64,000 bases of DNA from Ureibacillus sp. FSL W7-1570. Its GTDB lineage: Bacteria; Bacillota; Bacilli; Bacillales_A; Planococcaceae. This document shows positions 16,534-23,903 of this stretch, one piece after another (the stretch's first letter is position 1; each line of letters begins with the position of its first letter). The notes under the pieces were generated by a model. It saw nothing but the letters and a program-made list of their open reading frames with translations, was not told the DNA's origin and ran no database searches. Location: NCBI RefSeq assembly GCF_038593265.1, contig NZ_CP151979.1, positions 1,608,001 through 1,672,000 of the forward strand, given 5' to 3'. Position numbers and translations under genes: made by a program.

Positions 16534-17229
16534 ATGTTGTTGAAGCTTACTGTGAATCAAGGACTCTTTTCTAAAATTCCGAATCTGAAAATCGGCATTA
16601 TCCATTATACCAAAATTGTCGTTTCACCATCGCCTCAAATGATAAAAGGCCGGTTCCAATTGTTTCAAGAGAACTTATATTTTGAGCTGCAAGAAACCCC
16701 TGTCACAGAGCGCCCCGGCATCAAAGAATGGAGAACCGTTTGGAAAGCCCTTGGCGCAGATCCAAACCGTTACCGCCATTCCGCTGAAAGTCTGATGCGC
16801 AGAGTGGCAAAGCAAAACTATTTATCTCCTGTCCATTTAGCGGTAGACTTGAACAATTTCTTTTCTTTGCAATATGAAATTCCCATTGGCATTTACGATG
16901 TACAACACATTGAAGGGGACGTTGAAATTTCATTAGGGGATGAAGAAACCGGCTATGAAGGTTTAAACGGCCGGTACAACAAATTAAATCATATTTTATT
17001 CAGCAAGGATGATCATGGCGCTTTCGGAAGCCCTTTTGTGGATTCGGTCCGTACAAGCGTTACAGAAGAAACGACAGAAGCATTGCACATTTTTTACTTA
17101 CGGCCTTCTTTGGAGGAAAAAGATTGCCAGGAACTCCTCACAGCCTGCGGTAAAATGTTTACCCAAGTGGCGGGCGGGGAATTTACAACGGCCGTGTTGA
17201 CTGCAGAAAGTCCAAGTATAACGATTTGA
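16534..17229 (+). CDS. B3/B4 domain protein (PheRS beta-like editing fold)
   Basis: The 231-residue protein carries the B3/B4 fold found in the editing module of phenylalanyl-tRNA synthetase beta subunit. Recognisable segments are PGIKEWRTVWKALGADPNRYRHSAESLMRR (given here in part: WKALGADPNRYRHS) and VHLAVDLNNFFSLQYEIP. Stand-alone B3/B4 proteins are thought to hydrolyse mischarged or non-cognate aminoacyl-tRNA, but function is not established for this branch. The start ATG at 16534 is close to AGGTG; in-frame TTG codons at 16537 and 16540 are alternatives with better spacing. It is divergent from queG and followed after ten bases by the next plus-strand gene. Confidence 0.75.
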   Translation: MLLKLTVNQGLFSKIPNLKIGIIHYTKIVVSPSPQMIKGRFQLFQENLYFELQETPVTERPGIKEWRTVWKALGADPNRYRHSAESLMRRVAKQNYLSPVHLAVDLNNFFSLQYEIPIGIYDVQHIEGDVEISLGDEETGYEGLNGRYNKLNHILFSKDDHGAFGSPFVDSVRTSVTEETTEALHIFYLRPSLEEKDCQELLTACGKMFTQVAGGEFTTAVLTAESPSITI

Positions 17230-17239
17230 GGTGAAACTA

Positions 17240-17755
17240 ATGAAAACCATCCCATTAGCCGAGGGCATCAAATTAAAAAGCATTTTAACGAGAAAAATTC
17301 AAGAATTGGTGTACGAAATCCATAATAATGCCCACGTCGTTGTCGAAAAAGGAGAAACACCGAAACAATCCGGCAGAACCGTATCTGAAATCGAAGCGGA
17401 ATTGGCGCAAGTAAGAAAAGATGTACGCACGTTGGACAAATTGATTTATCGGGCAAACATTGACCATACCATTGAATTTAAAGGGGAAACCATGCCGATT
17501 GTGGAAGCTATTGAACTGGCAAAACAGCTGAGAGCAGAAGCAAGTTTATATAAAGATCTGGGAAATTCCGAAAAAGAAAAAATTTACACGACCACTGGCG
17601 AAGGTAAGGTACTTTACGAAGTGGCGATGTATGAGCCCCGTGAATACCGGGAAAAAGCCATACAGCTTGAAAAAGATGCGCACCGTCTATCCAATTTGAT
17701 CAATGCCAAAAACTATGAAGTTCGAATCGAATTTGATGACTCCAAATATTTCTAA
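17240..17755 (+). CDS. DIP1984-like (septicolysin-type) small coiled-coil protein
   Basis: The start is ATG at 17240 with GAGGTG six bases upstream; a GTG at 17231 forms part of that ribosome site. The 171-residue product is charged and mostly helical, with coiled-coil character (SEIEAELAQVRKDVRTLDKL). The segment LIYRANIDHTIEFKGETMPI followed by EAIELAKQLRAEA resembles the DIP1984/DUF6847 family. The older name septicolysin has weak experimental support. It probably shares a transcript with the B3/B4 gene, ten bases upstream. Function unknown. Confidence 0.6.
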   Translation: MKTIPLAEGIKLKSILTRKIQELVYEIHNNAHVVVEKGETPKQSGRTVSEIEAELAQVRKDVRTLDKLIYRANIDHTIEFKGETMPIVEAIELAKQLRAEASLYKDLGNSEKEKIYTTTGEGKVLYEVAMYEPREYREKAIQLEKDAHRLSNLINAKNYEVRIEFDDSKYF

Positions 17756-17765
17756 TATGGAATTT

Positions 17766-17796
17766 ACCCCGGGGCGGTGAGAGTCCTCCCCGGGGT
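17766..17796 (+). terminator. GC-rich hairpin after the DIP1984-like gene
   Basis: ACCCCGGGG / CCCCGGGGT nine-base stem around a 13-base loop, starting 11 bases after the stop codon. It lacks a clean T run on the plus strand, so it may act as an mRNA 3' stabiliser rather than a terminator. Confidence 0.55.
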
Positions 17797-17797
17797 A

Positions 17798-17940
17798 TAA
17801 CGGCTGTCACTTTGATCAATGCATAGTTGGTAAACCAATTACCGTTGACCTGTCACTTTTTCACCTTTAACCCATGACCAACTAACGCAAAGGGTTCAAA
17901 ACAAGATACGTACAGTTGAATTTTTTGTGTACAGCCGTTA
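17798..17940. mobile_element. Candidate MITE (143 bp) with TA target duplication
   Basis: The left end TAACGGCTGTCAC and the right end, read inward from the other strand, TAACGGCTGTACAC form terminal inverted repeats. Each is flanked by TA (17796-17797 and 17941-17942). No coding sequence is inside. Internal complementary segments (TAGTTGGT/ACCAACTA, AACCC/GGGTT, GTACA/TGTAC) would let a transcript fold strongly. TA duplication is typical of IS630/mariner-type elements. A structured RNA is the alternative reading. Confidence 0.55.
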
Positions 17941-17949
17941 TATAAGAAC

Positions 17950-17990
17950 AGGCTGTTTAGGAAGTTCCCTTTCTAAACAGCCTGCTTCTT
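17950..17990. terminator. Hairpin terminator in convergent spacer
   Basis: AGGCTGTTTAG.AAG / CTTTCTAAACAGCCT stem-loop followed by a T-rich run (CTTCTTTTTT) on the plus strand. It may end transcripts from the 16.5-17.8 kb genes. Confidence 0.7.
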
Positions 17991-18177
17991 TTTTCCCCTC
18001 CCCATGTTCATCCAATGGGCGTATAGCCAATGCAATTCCGACAAAAATAGGAATTATTTGGATTTCTTCATTGGAGAAGGCCATCATAAACAAAGAAAAG
18101 AGAAATATTCGCTATACTGGTATTCTTCATATTGTTTTTGATTGCTGAAGAACTTTATTCGATACGGGCTTTATAAC

Positions 18178-18390
18178 TCATTGTTTTTTTGAATGATTAT
18201 TTGAAAAAATAAATACCAATGGTGGGAAGAATAAAATAAATCCATAAAAACCAAAGGAAAAGAAAATCGGAATCAATAGAAATGAAATGCCCGATATGAC
18301 CGTCAAAATGGATCTTTTCTTCAAACCATATATTCCGATGATGAATCCCAATGCAATACAAACCAAAGAAAGTACTTTCATCCAGTCCAT
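18178..18390 (-). CDS. Small membrane protein, 2-3 helices
   Basis: The 70-residue frame starts with ATG at 18390 after a good site (AGAGGTGATAAC). The product is almost entirely hydrophobic: one helix at 5-22, a short basic loop (LKKRS), then one or two further helices (28-63) and a charged tail HSKKQ. No family recognised. It sits just upstream of the LD-carboxypeptidase gene on the same strand, separated by 36 bases, so co-transcription is possible only if no terminator intervenes; none was seen. Confidence 0.65.
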   Translation of the reverse strand: MDWMKVLSLVCIALGFIIGIYGLKKRSILTVISGISFLLIPIFFSFGFYGFILFFPPLVFIFSNNHSKKQ

Positions 18391-18426
18391 GTTATCACCT
18401 CTAACTATTAAAGACCCATCTCCTAC

Positions 18427-19308
18427 TTACTCCACTCCCGGCAGCAGACGCAGCACCTTTTCATCGGCGTCCAATATGGCCTCGACCCCGAGCGGAATGC
18501 CGATGTTCGGCGTTGAATGCCCGATATGGAATCCGACAACTGCCGGTTTTTTATATGGCCATAAATATTCTTTGAATAAAGGTAACATGTCCCCGTCACC
18601 AAAACTGCCAATGGCAAAGCCGCTTGCCTCTTTCAATTTTCCGGCGAGTCTCAACTGATTCAGCATGCGGTCCAGTTCCTCTATCCCCAATCGGTCTTCT
18701 TCCAAAAGCAAAATTTTCCCGCGCACATCAATTTCAAATTTGGTGCCCAGGGTATCGACGATTCTGCTCAAGTTTCCTCCGATGATTTCCGCCCGGACCG
18801 CGCCTGGCACAATCCCTTCCAGTTGGGACAGACTTTCATCATAATAAATTTCATACGGTGCAAACAATTGGTACAACATTTTTTTCGAACGGTCATCCGC
18901 TATTGTTGTAAGGGAAGGGCCGTGAAAAGTCACCACATCGGCATATTGTTGGATGGCTATATGTAAAAAAGTGATATCAGAAGATCCCCAAAAAATTTTC
19001 GGATGTTCCTCAAGGAGCGGATAGTCGATTTTGTCGGCGATTCTTGCAGCACCGTACCCATCCGAAACACAGAATATCGCTTTTACTTCCGGATCTTCAA
19101 TCATTTGATGAAAATCCCGCACCCGCTCTTCATCGCTTCCAGCCAAATAACCTCCTTGGCGTCCGATCGTTTGTCCCAATTTATATCGCAATCCCATGTC
19201 GGAGAATATCTTTAATTGGCTTTCAAGAATTTTCATATCAACCGGATTGCTTAAGGCGATCACTCCGACAGTGTCTCCTTCATTTAAATGCTTCGGTCTG
19301 ATTTTCAT
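18427..19308 (-). CDS. LD-carboxypeptidase family protein (peptidase S66, LdcA/MccF-like)
   Basis: The 293-residue enzyme of family S66 cleaves L,D peptide bonds in cell-wall muropeptides; MccF relatives inactivate microcin C-type compounds. The nucleophile Ser lies in IFWGSSDITFLH (about residue 107), the catalytic Glu in ILLLEEDRLG (about 203) and His in GFHIGHSTPN (about 270). The N-terminus RPKHLNEGDTVGVIALSNPV is typical of the family. The ATG at 19308 follows a GGAGG-type site. LdcA-type wall recycling and MccF-type self-immunity cannot be distinguished from sequence. Confidence 0.87.
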   Translation of the reverse strand: MKIRPKHLNEGDTVGVIALSNPVDMKILESQLKIFSDMGLRYKLGQTIGRQGGYLAGSDEERVRDFHQMIEDPEVKAIFCVSDGYGAARIADKIDYPLLEEHPKIFWGSSDITFLHIAIQQYADVVTFHGPSLTTIADDRSKKMLYQLFAPYEIYYDESLSQLEGIVPGAVRAEIIGGNLSRIVDTLGTKFEIDVRGKILLLEEDRLGIEELDRMLNQLRLAGKLKEASGFAIGSFGDGDMLPLFKEYLWPYKKPAVVGFHIGHSTPNIGIPLGVEAILDADEKVLRLLPGVE

Positions 19309-19469
19309 GGGTTTCCTCCTAGGTCATGATACTAAAATTATATTAACAAATGATTTCAAACATTGCTCCAGAAAAACCATCCCATTATCCGCTGCCCCCA
19401 TAAAAAAGCAATATGATGGTCTTTGAATGCATGTTGCGAAAGGCACAGCTGCCATTCATGAAATCAAGA

Positions 19470-19505
19470 AAGCAACCTTGGATCAAACATCGATCCGGGT
19501 TGCTT
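19470..19505 (-). terminator. Terminator of the symporter gene
   Basis: AAGCAACC.TGGATC / GATCC.GGTTGCTT stem-loop located 12 bases past the symporter stop on the minus strand. Confidence 0.75.
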
Positions 19506-19516
19506 ATAATCTTCCA

Positions 19517-20725
19517 TCAACCTGATGTTTTTGCACCGTGCTTATCTTCGAATGACTGAACGACCACTGCAGCGGAGGCATCCCCAGTAACATTAAGGGA
19601 TGTACGGATCATATCCAAAATCCGGTCAACCCCTGCAACAAGGGCCAATGCTTCAAGCGGCAATCCGACCGCTGTAATCACCATGGTGAGCATAATCAGT
19701 CCAGCCCCTGGAACACCCGCAGTGCCAATCGATGCGAGAGTGGCTACCAATATGATCATCAATTGCTGCGTAAATGAAAGATCGACTCCCAAGAACTGTG
19801 CAATGAACACCACACATACCCCTTGGTACAGCGCAGTCCCGTCCATATTGATTGTAGCCCCCAGCGGCAAAACAAAACTGCTCACTTTCTTGGACACACC
19901 CAAATGTTCTTCTGTATTTTGGATCGTGATCGGCAATGTGGCGGAACTGCTTGAAGTACTGAAAGCAACCAGACTGGCCGGCAAAATCCCTTTGAAAAAC
20001 TTTACAGGGCTAAAGTTGGCCAACAATTTCACGGAACTTGAATAAACAATCAGGGCATGAAGGATGCATCCCGCATATACGACGAGAATCAATTTGATGA
20101 GTGGGAGCAGGACTGAAGCGCCATATTGTCCGACGACCGGTGCAATCAATCCGAAAATACCGATTGGAGCCACTTTCATAATGATGTGAGTGATTTTATA
20201 CATGATTTCTGCAAGACCATCGAAAAAGTGGTATACAGGTTTTGCCCGGTCTCCGACAATGGCAATGGCAATTCCGAGGAAAAGGGCGAAAAAGATAATT
20301 TGGAGCATATTGGCTTCAACCAAGGATTGGATCGGATTCGTAGGGATGATATTCAATAACGTATCAATAATGCCAGGCACTTCCGCAGGTTCAGCCGCTT
20401 CTTCCGATAGTTTCAAATCGAGCCCTGAACCCGGTTTGAAAAGGTTTGCCAAAATCAAACCGATCAATACCGCAATCGCAGTGGTGATCAAATAATAAAC
20501 AATCGTAATGCCGCCCATTCTGCCGATGCGTCTTACATCCCCTGTTCCCGCAACACCGACAACAAGCGATGCGAGCACCAGCGGAACAATGATAAATTTA
20601 ATGAGCCTTAAAAATAAATCCCCCAGCGGTTTGACCACTTCAATACCGGGACCCACAATCACGCCGGCAATAATGGCAAGAACAAAGGCAATCAGGATTT
20701 GGGTAAGCAGACCGATCTTTTTCAT
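19517..20725 (-). CDS. Dicarboxylate/amino-acid:cation symporter (DAACS family, GltP/GltT/DctA-like)
   Basis: The 402-residue secondary transporter has the whole DAACS (SLC1-type) signature. An N-terminal helix bundle is followed by the Ser-rich re-entrant loop AFSTSSSSATLPITIQNTEE (about 275), the cation-binding NMDGTALYQG (about 305), a second re-entrant loop with GVPGAG and the helix-8 motif DRILDMIRTSLNVTGD (about 370). It imports glutamate, aspartate or C4-dicarboxylates with Na+ or H+. Substrate cannot be fixed by eye. GGAGGGG precedes the ATG. Monocistronic. Confidence 0.92.
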   Translation of the reverse strand: MKKIGLLTQILIAFVLAIIAGVIVGPGIEVVKPLGDLFLRLIKFIIVPLVLASLVVGVAGTGDVRRIGRMGGITIVYYLITTAIAVLIGLILANLFKPGSGLDLKLSEEAAEPAEVPGIIDTLLNIIPTNPIQSLVEANMLQIIFFALFLGIAIAIVGDRAKPVYHFFDGLAEIMYKITHIIMKVAPIGIFGLIAPVVGQYGASVLLPLIKLILVVYAGCILHALIVYSSSVKLLANFSPVKFFKGILPASLVAFSTSSSSATLPITIQNTEEHLGVSKKVSSFVLPLGATINMDGTALYQGVCVVFIAQFLGVDLSFTQQLMIILVATLASIGTAGVPGAGLIMLTMVITAVGLPLEALALVAGVDRILDMIRTSLNVTGDASAAVVVQSFEDKHGAKTSG

Positions 20726-21565
20726 TTTTCCCCTCCTTCAAGTTGTTTGGAATCAGGGGTTGGACATCGATGGATTATTTTGGATGAAAGGTACAAATCC
20801 CCCCTTTCGACTTGAAAATCAAGTGCTGTGCTTTATGGGTTTCGAGGTATTTTGTAGGGAAAACGTTTCCATCATTGCGGCTATTGTTTCAATCCTATGC
20901 ATGAAAGGGCTTGGACTATGAAGATATTTCTTTAAAAAGTCTAAAAGAATTAAATGGGGACAAGGGGCAAGATGAAAGGATTTTATCATTGTAAACGATG
21001 AATGGAGTTTACCGATTGGATCAAGCGAAACCATATTCATTATTTCATTATGATTGTAACGTTTTGGATTTTTTCCGTCTAAAAAATATAGATTATCCAA
21101 AAAGGTCTTAACCGAAAAACTTTATATATTTTAAAAAGTTTTGGAGTGGTTCATTTTTTCTTTTCAAAAATATAGGCTGAAACATAACGAGCTTCAAGAG
21201 GTATTAAAAATTTAGAACAGCCCATGAAATTTCGTTACAAAATTTCATGGGCTGTTTTCATTTTATTAAGAAGGTTTTGTCCCACCCTCAATCCGTACGA
21301 ACTGCCGCGTTTCTAAATCAAAAAAATTTGTTTGTTAACGCTCCCGGTTCCTAGTCGCGGAAGTAACGGGTGGAAAGTTATACAAACATTACAATTAAAT
21401 ATCCCTTTAGATTTATATAAACATGAATTGTTCTTTTAACCAATGGTATGTTTATATGCACAAGTCCATACAATTATACATTTTGGACTCATGCTGAATA
21501 AAGATAAAAACATAATAAACTTGTCTTGCAGATTATAGGTATCTTGAGCCAGAAAGACTGACCAT
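20726..21565. other. Gene-free spacer with IS-end relic and a jetC-like fragment
   Basis: No convincing gene lies in this 840-base stretch. At 21174-21298 is a solo relic of the IS1182-type ends: a degenerate left end (GGCTGAAACATAAC), the AACAGCCCATGAAATTT hairpin (21218-21261) and the right end GGTTTTGTCCCACCCTC. At 21337-21364 a 28-base stretch matches the 3' end of jetC (23944-23971) at 25 of 28 positions in the same orientation. The remainder (20726-21170, 21370-21565) shows nothing recognisable apart from presumed promoter sequence for the symporter. Confidence 0.6.
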
Positions 21566-23314
21566 TCAAAATCCCCGGACCAATTCAATTTCAATCCACT
21601 TTCTTACACTATTGATAAACCAAATTTTCGAACAGCTTTTCAAATCATCCAAGGTCAAAACCTTTTCCTGAATCTTCTCCGCTTTCAACAGATGCTCACG
21701 GAAAGTGCCTGCAAGGAGCCCGCTTTTGACAGGCGGCGTCCACAGTTTCCCGTCGATTTCCAACACGACATTCCCGTTGATGAACTCTGTCAATTCCCCT
21801 CTTTCATTCCATAGCAGAACATCAAAAATTTCATCTGACGCCGGCTTGAACTGCTCATAAATATCCCGATTCGTCGTTTTGTGATATAAAAATAAATGTT
21901 CCGAATGGATTGGGCTTTTGGCAAGAATCGCTTTTTTCGGAGACTGCATTTTCACAATCGGCTGACCTTCGATTATACAAGCACCGTTTTGCTCCAATAG
22001 CAATCGCACTTTCCATTGGCCGGAAGGATTCGTTTTTGCAAATTCCTTCAGCTTCTTTTCCACTTCATCCGTGTTGACGGCATACTGAAAATAAGTTGCC
22101 GATTTCTTCAAACGGTTCAAATGCTCCTCCAGGAGAAAATACTCGCCGTTATCCAATAGCAAACTCTCCAGCAATTGGAACGCTTTTTCTTCCCTGTTCA
22201 GAAAAGCGCATTTGGCAAGAACTTCATGAAATTCGTCTTCAGCGGTGGAGTCCCAAGTAATGCCCCCACCGACACCATAAGTGGCCTTCCCTGTCTGATG
22301 GTCGATCACTACTGTCCGAATGGGCACGTTAAAAATGGCTTCTTGATCGGGCGTGATGTATCCAATAGCCCCGCAATACACTTCCCGGGGTGATTTTTCC
22401 AGCTGTGAGATGATATCCATTGTGCTGGCTTTTGGAGCCCCTGTAATGGAGCCGCAAGGAAAGATGGCTTTAAATACATCCACCAGTTCCGCATCTTTTT
22501 TCAACTTCGCCGTCACAGTCGAAGTCATTTGATGCACCGTCGGATATTGTTCGATTTCAAATAATTTGTCCACTTTCACCGTTCCCGTTTCCGCAACGGC
22601 TCCTACATCATTCCGCAGCAAATCCACAATCATTACATTTTCCGCACGGTTTTTTTCGGAATGATACAGCCAATTTGCCCGTTCCAGATCCTCTTCAAAG
22701 GTTTTTCCCCTTTTCACCGTACCTTTCATCGGCCGGGTTGTGATGTGATTTCCTTTCATATGGAAAAACAATTCGGGAGAGGCGGACAGGATGCTGTGTT
22801 CCCCTGTATGTATATAAGCACAAAAATTTGCCTTTTGGGCTTTTTTCATTTTATCAAATAAGGCAAAAGCGTCCCCTTGAAAGCGGGCATGTAATCGGAT
22901 CGTATAATTCGTCTGGTAAGTGATCCCCTTTGCAATGGCGTCTTTAATGGATTGAATGGCTTCCCGATATTCCGATTCATTCGTATCAGGCTCCCACTCC
23001 GTCAATGAATAGGAACCTTGACTTGCCATCACTTGATATGTAGGTTCTTTATAAAGGCCGAACCACAACAAAGGCATCTGATAATCCGCCTTTGTTTTTA
23101 ATGAAGAGTCGAAAGCCGGGGCGCTCTCATAAGATAAAAACCCCGCCGCATAATACCCTTTCTTTACCCATTCTTGCACTTCTTGAAGACAAGTTAACAC
23201 TTCATGCATTTGGCTGGCAGAAATGATTTTTTCCGGATGAAGAAAAGCAATAGGCTCAATCATTCCATTCGATTTTGCAAATTCGAAATAGAGAAATGGC
23301 GTTAGTTCGTTCAT
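21566..23314 (-). CDS. pabB: Aminodeoxychorismate synthase component I fused to aminodeoxychorismate lyase (PabB-PabC)
   Basis: The 582-residue fusion has an N-terminal chorismate-binding enzyme (about 1-345: TNYTIRLHARFQG, RPMKGTVKRG, CGSITGAPKASTMDIISQLE, and AIFNVPIRTV near 315). A fold-type IV aminotransferase-like lyase domain (about 350-582) ends in KSCSKIWFINSVRKWIEIEL. It would convert chorismate to aminodeoxychorismate and then to p-aminobenzoate plus pyruvate for folate. The glutaminase subunit (PabA) is not next to it and must be elsewhere. A GGAAA-type site precedes the ATG at 23314. The lyase domain is often called PabC; substrate-binding lysine is not assigned. Confidence 0.93.
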   Translation of the reverse strand: MNELTPFLYFEFAKSNGMIEPIAFLHPEKIISASQMHEVLTCLQEVQEWVKKGYYAAGFLSYESAPAFDSSLKTKADYQMPLLWFGLYKEPTYQVMASQGSYSLTEWEPDTNESEYREAIQSIKDAIAKGITYQTNYTIRLHARFQGDAFALFDKMKKAQKANFCAYIHTGEHSILSASPELFFHMKGNHITTRPMKGTVKRGKTFEEDLERANWLYHSEKNRAENVMIVDLLRNDVGAVAETGTVKVDKLFEIEQYPTVHQMTSTVTAKLKKDAELVDVFKAIFPCGSITGAPKASTMDIISQLEKSPREVYCGAIGYITPDQEAIFNVPIRTVVIDHQTGKATYGVGGGITWDSTAEDEFHEVLAKCAFLNREEKAFQLLESLLLDNGEYFLLEEHLNRLKKSATYFQYAVNTDEVEKKLKEFAKTNPSGQWKVRLLLEQNGACIIEGQPIVKMQSPKKAILAKSPIHSEHLFLYHKTTNRDIYEQFKPASDEIFDVLLWNERGELTEFINGNVVLEIDGKLWTPPVKSGLLAGTFREHLLKAEKIQEKVLTLDDLKSCSKIWFINSVRKWIEIELVRGF

Positions 23315-23453
23315 GAATCATTTCCTTTTCTGTTTAGAAATTTCTATACATAGTATAGTAAAATTGTGTGTTATTGCAAATTTTTATTTTTTATCAACCA
23401 TGAATCCAACAGCTTTGAGAAGAGAAAAGATGTGGCTGATTCATGCATAAATC

Positions 23454-23841
23454 AAGCAGGATATTAGCCAAAGATGGCACAATAATAGTCATTCTGCTTC
23501 AAATTTGTAAACATAATAGCCAGAGGAGGAAAAAAGGGAATATTGAGAGGTGATAATAGTCAAATAGAGGAAGATATTAGTCATTTTTTCAAAGATAATA
23601 GTCAATCTTAAGAAGATAATAGCCATTGTGGAAAAATAGGGAATGCTGAGAGGCGATAATAGTCAAATAGAGGAAGATATTAGTCATTTCTTCAAAGATA
23701 ATAGTCAATCTTAAGAAGATAATAGCCATTGTGGAAAAATAGGGAATACTGAGAGGCGATAATAGTCAAAGTTGATTCGATAATAGCCAAAATGCCAAGG
23801 ATAATAGTCAAACTTGGCAAAATAATTGCCAAAGCATTAGA
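23454..23841. repeat. Tandem array, 21-bp unit with core GATAATAGYCA
   Basis: About 15 occurrences of GATAATAGTCA / GATAATAGCCA / GATATTAGTCA are spaced by exactly 21 bases in most places. Two spacings are about 40, where a longer insert (GTGGAAAAATAGGGAAT...) occurs. A block of about 125 bases (from about 23551) is duplicated at about 23655 with few changes. The array lies between the start of pabB and the end of jetC, both on the minus strand. No spacers of unique sequence separate the cores as they would in CRISPR. Confidence 0.92.
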
Positions 23842-23884
23842 AAAGAGCGAATGAGAAAGCCAATCATCATTCTCATTCGCTCTT
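23842..23884 (-). terminator. Terminator of the jet operon
   Basis: AAGAGCGAATGAGA / TCTCATTCGCTCTT 14-bp stem, 20 bases after the jetC stop codon, with T-rich sequence on the minus strand. Confidence 0.88.
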
Positions 23885-23903
23885 TTGAATAAACCCACGT
23901 TTT

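Noticed and set aside
20819..21100. 93-codon minus-strand ORF in the spacer after the symporter
   Set aside because: No ribosome site, atypical composition and no recognisable domain; it lies in sequence that otherwise looks noncoding.
23454..23841. CRISPR array
   Set aside because: Cores are only about 11 bp, the spacing is 21 bp, the intervening sequences are themselves repeated, and no cas genes are nearby.
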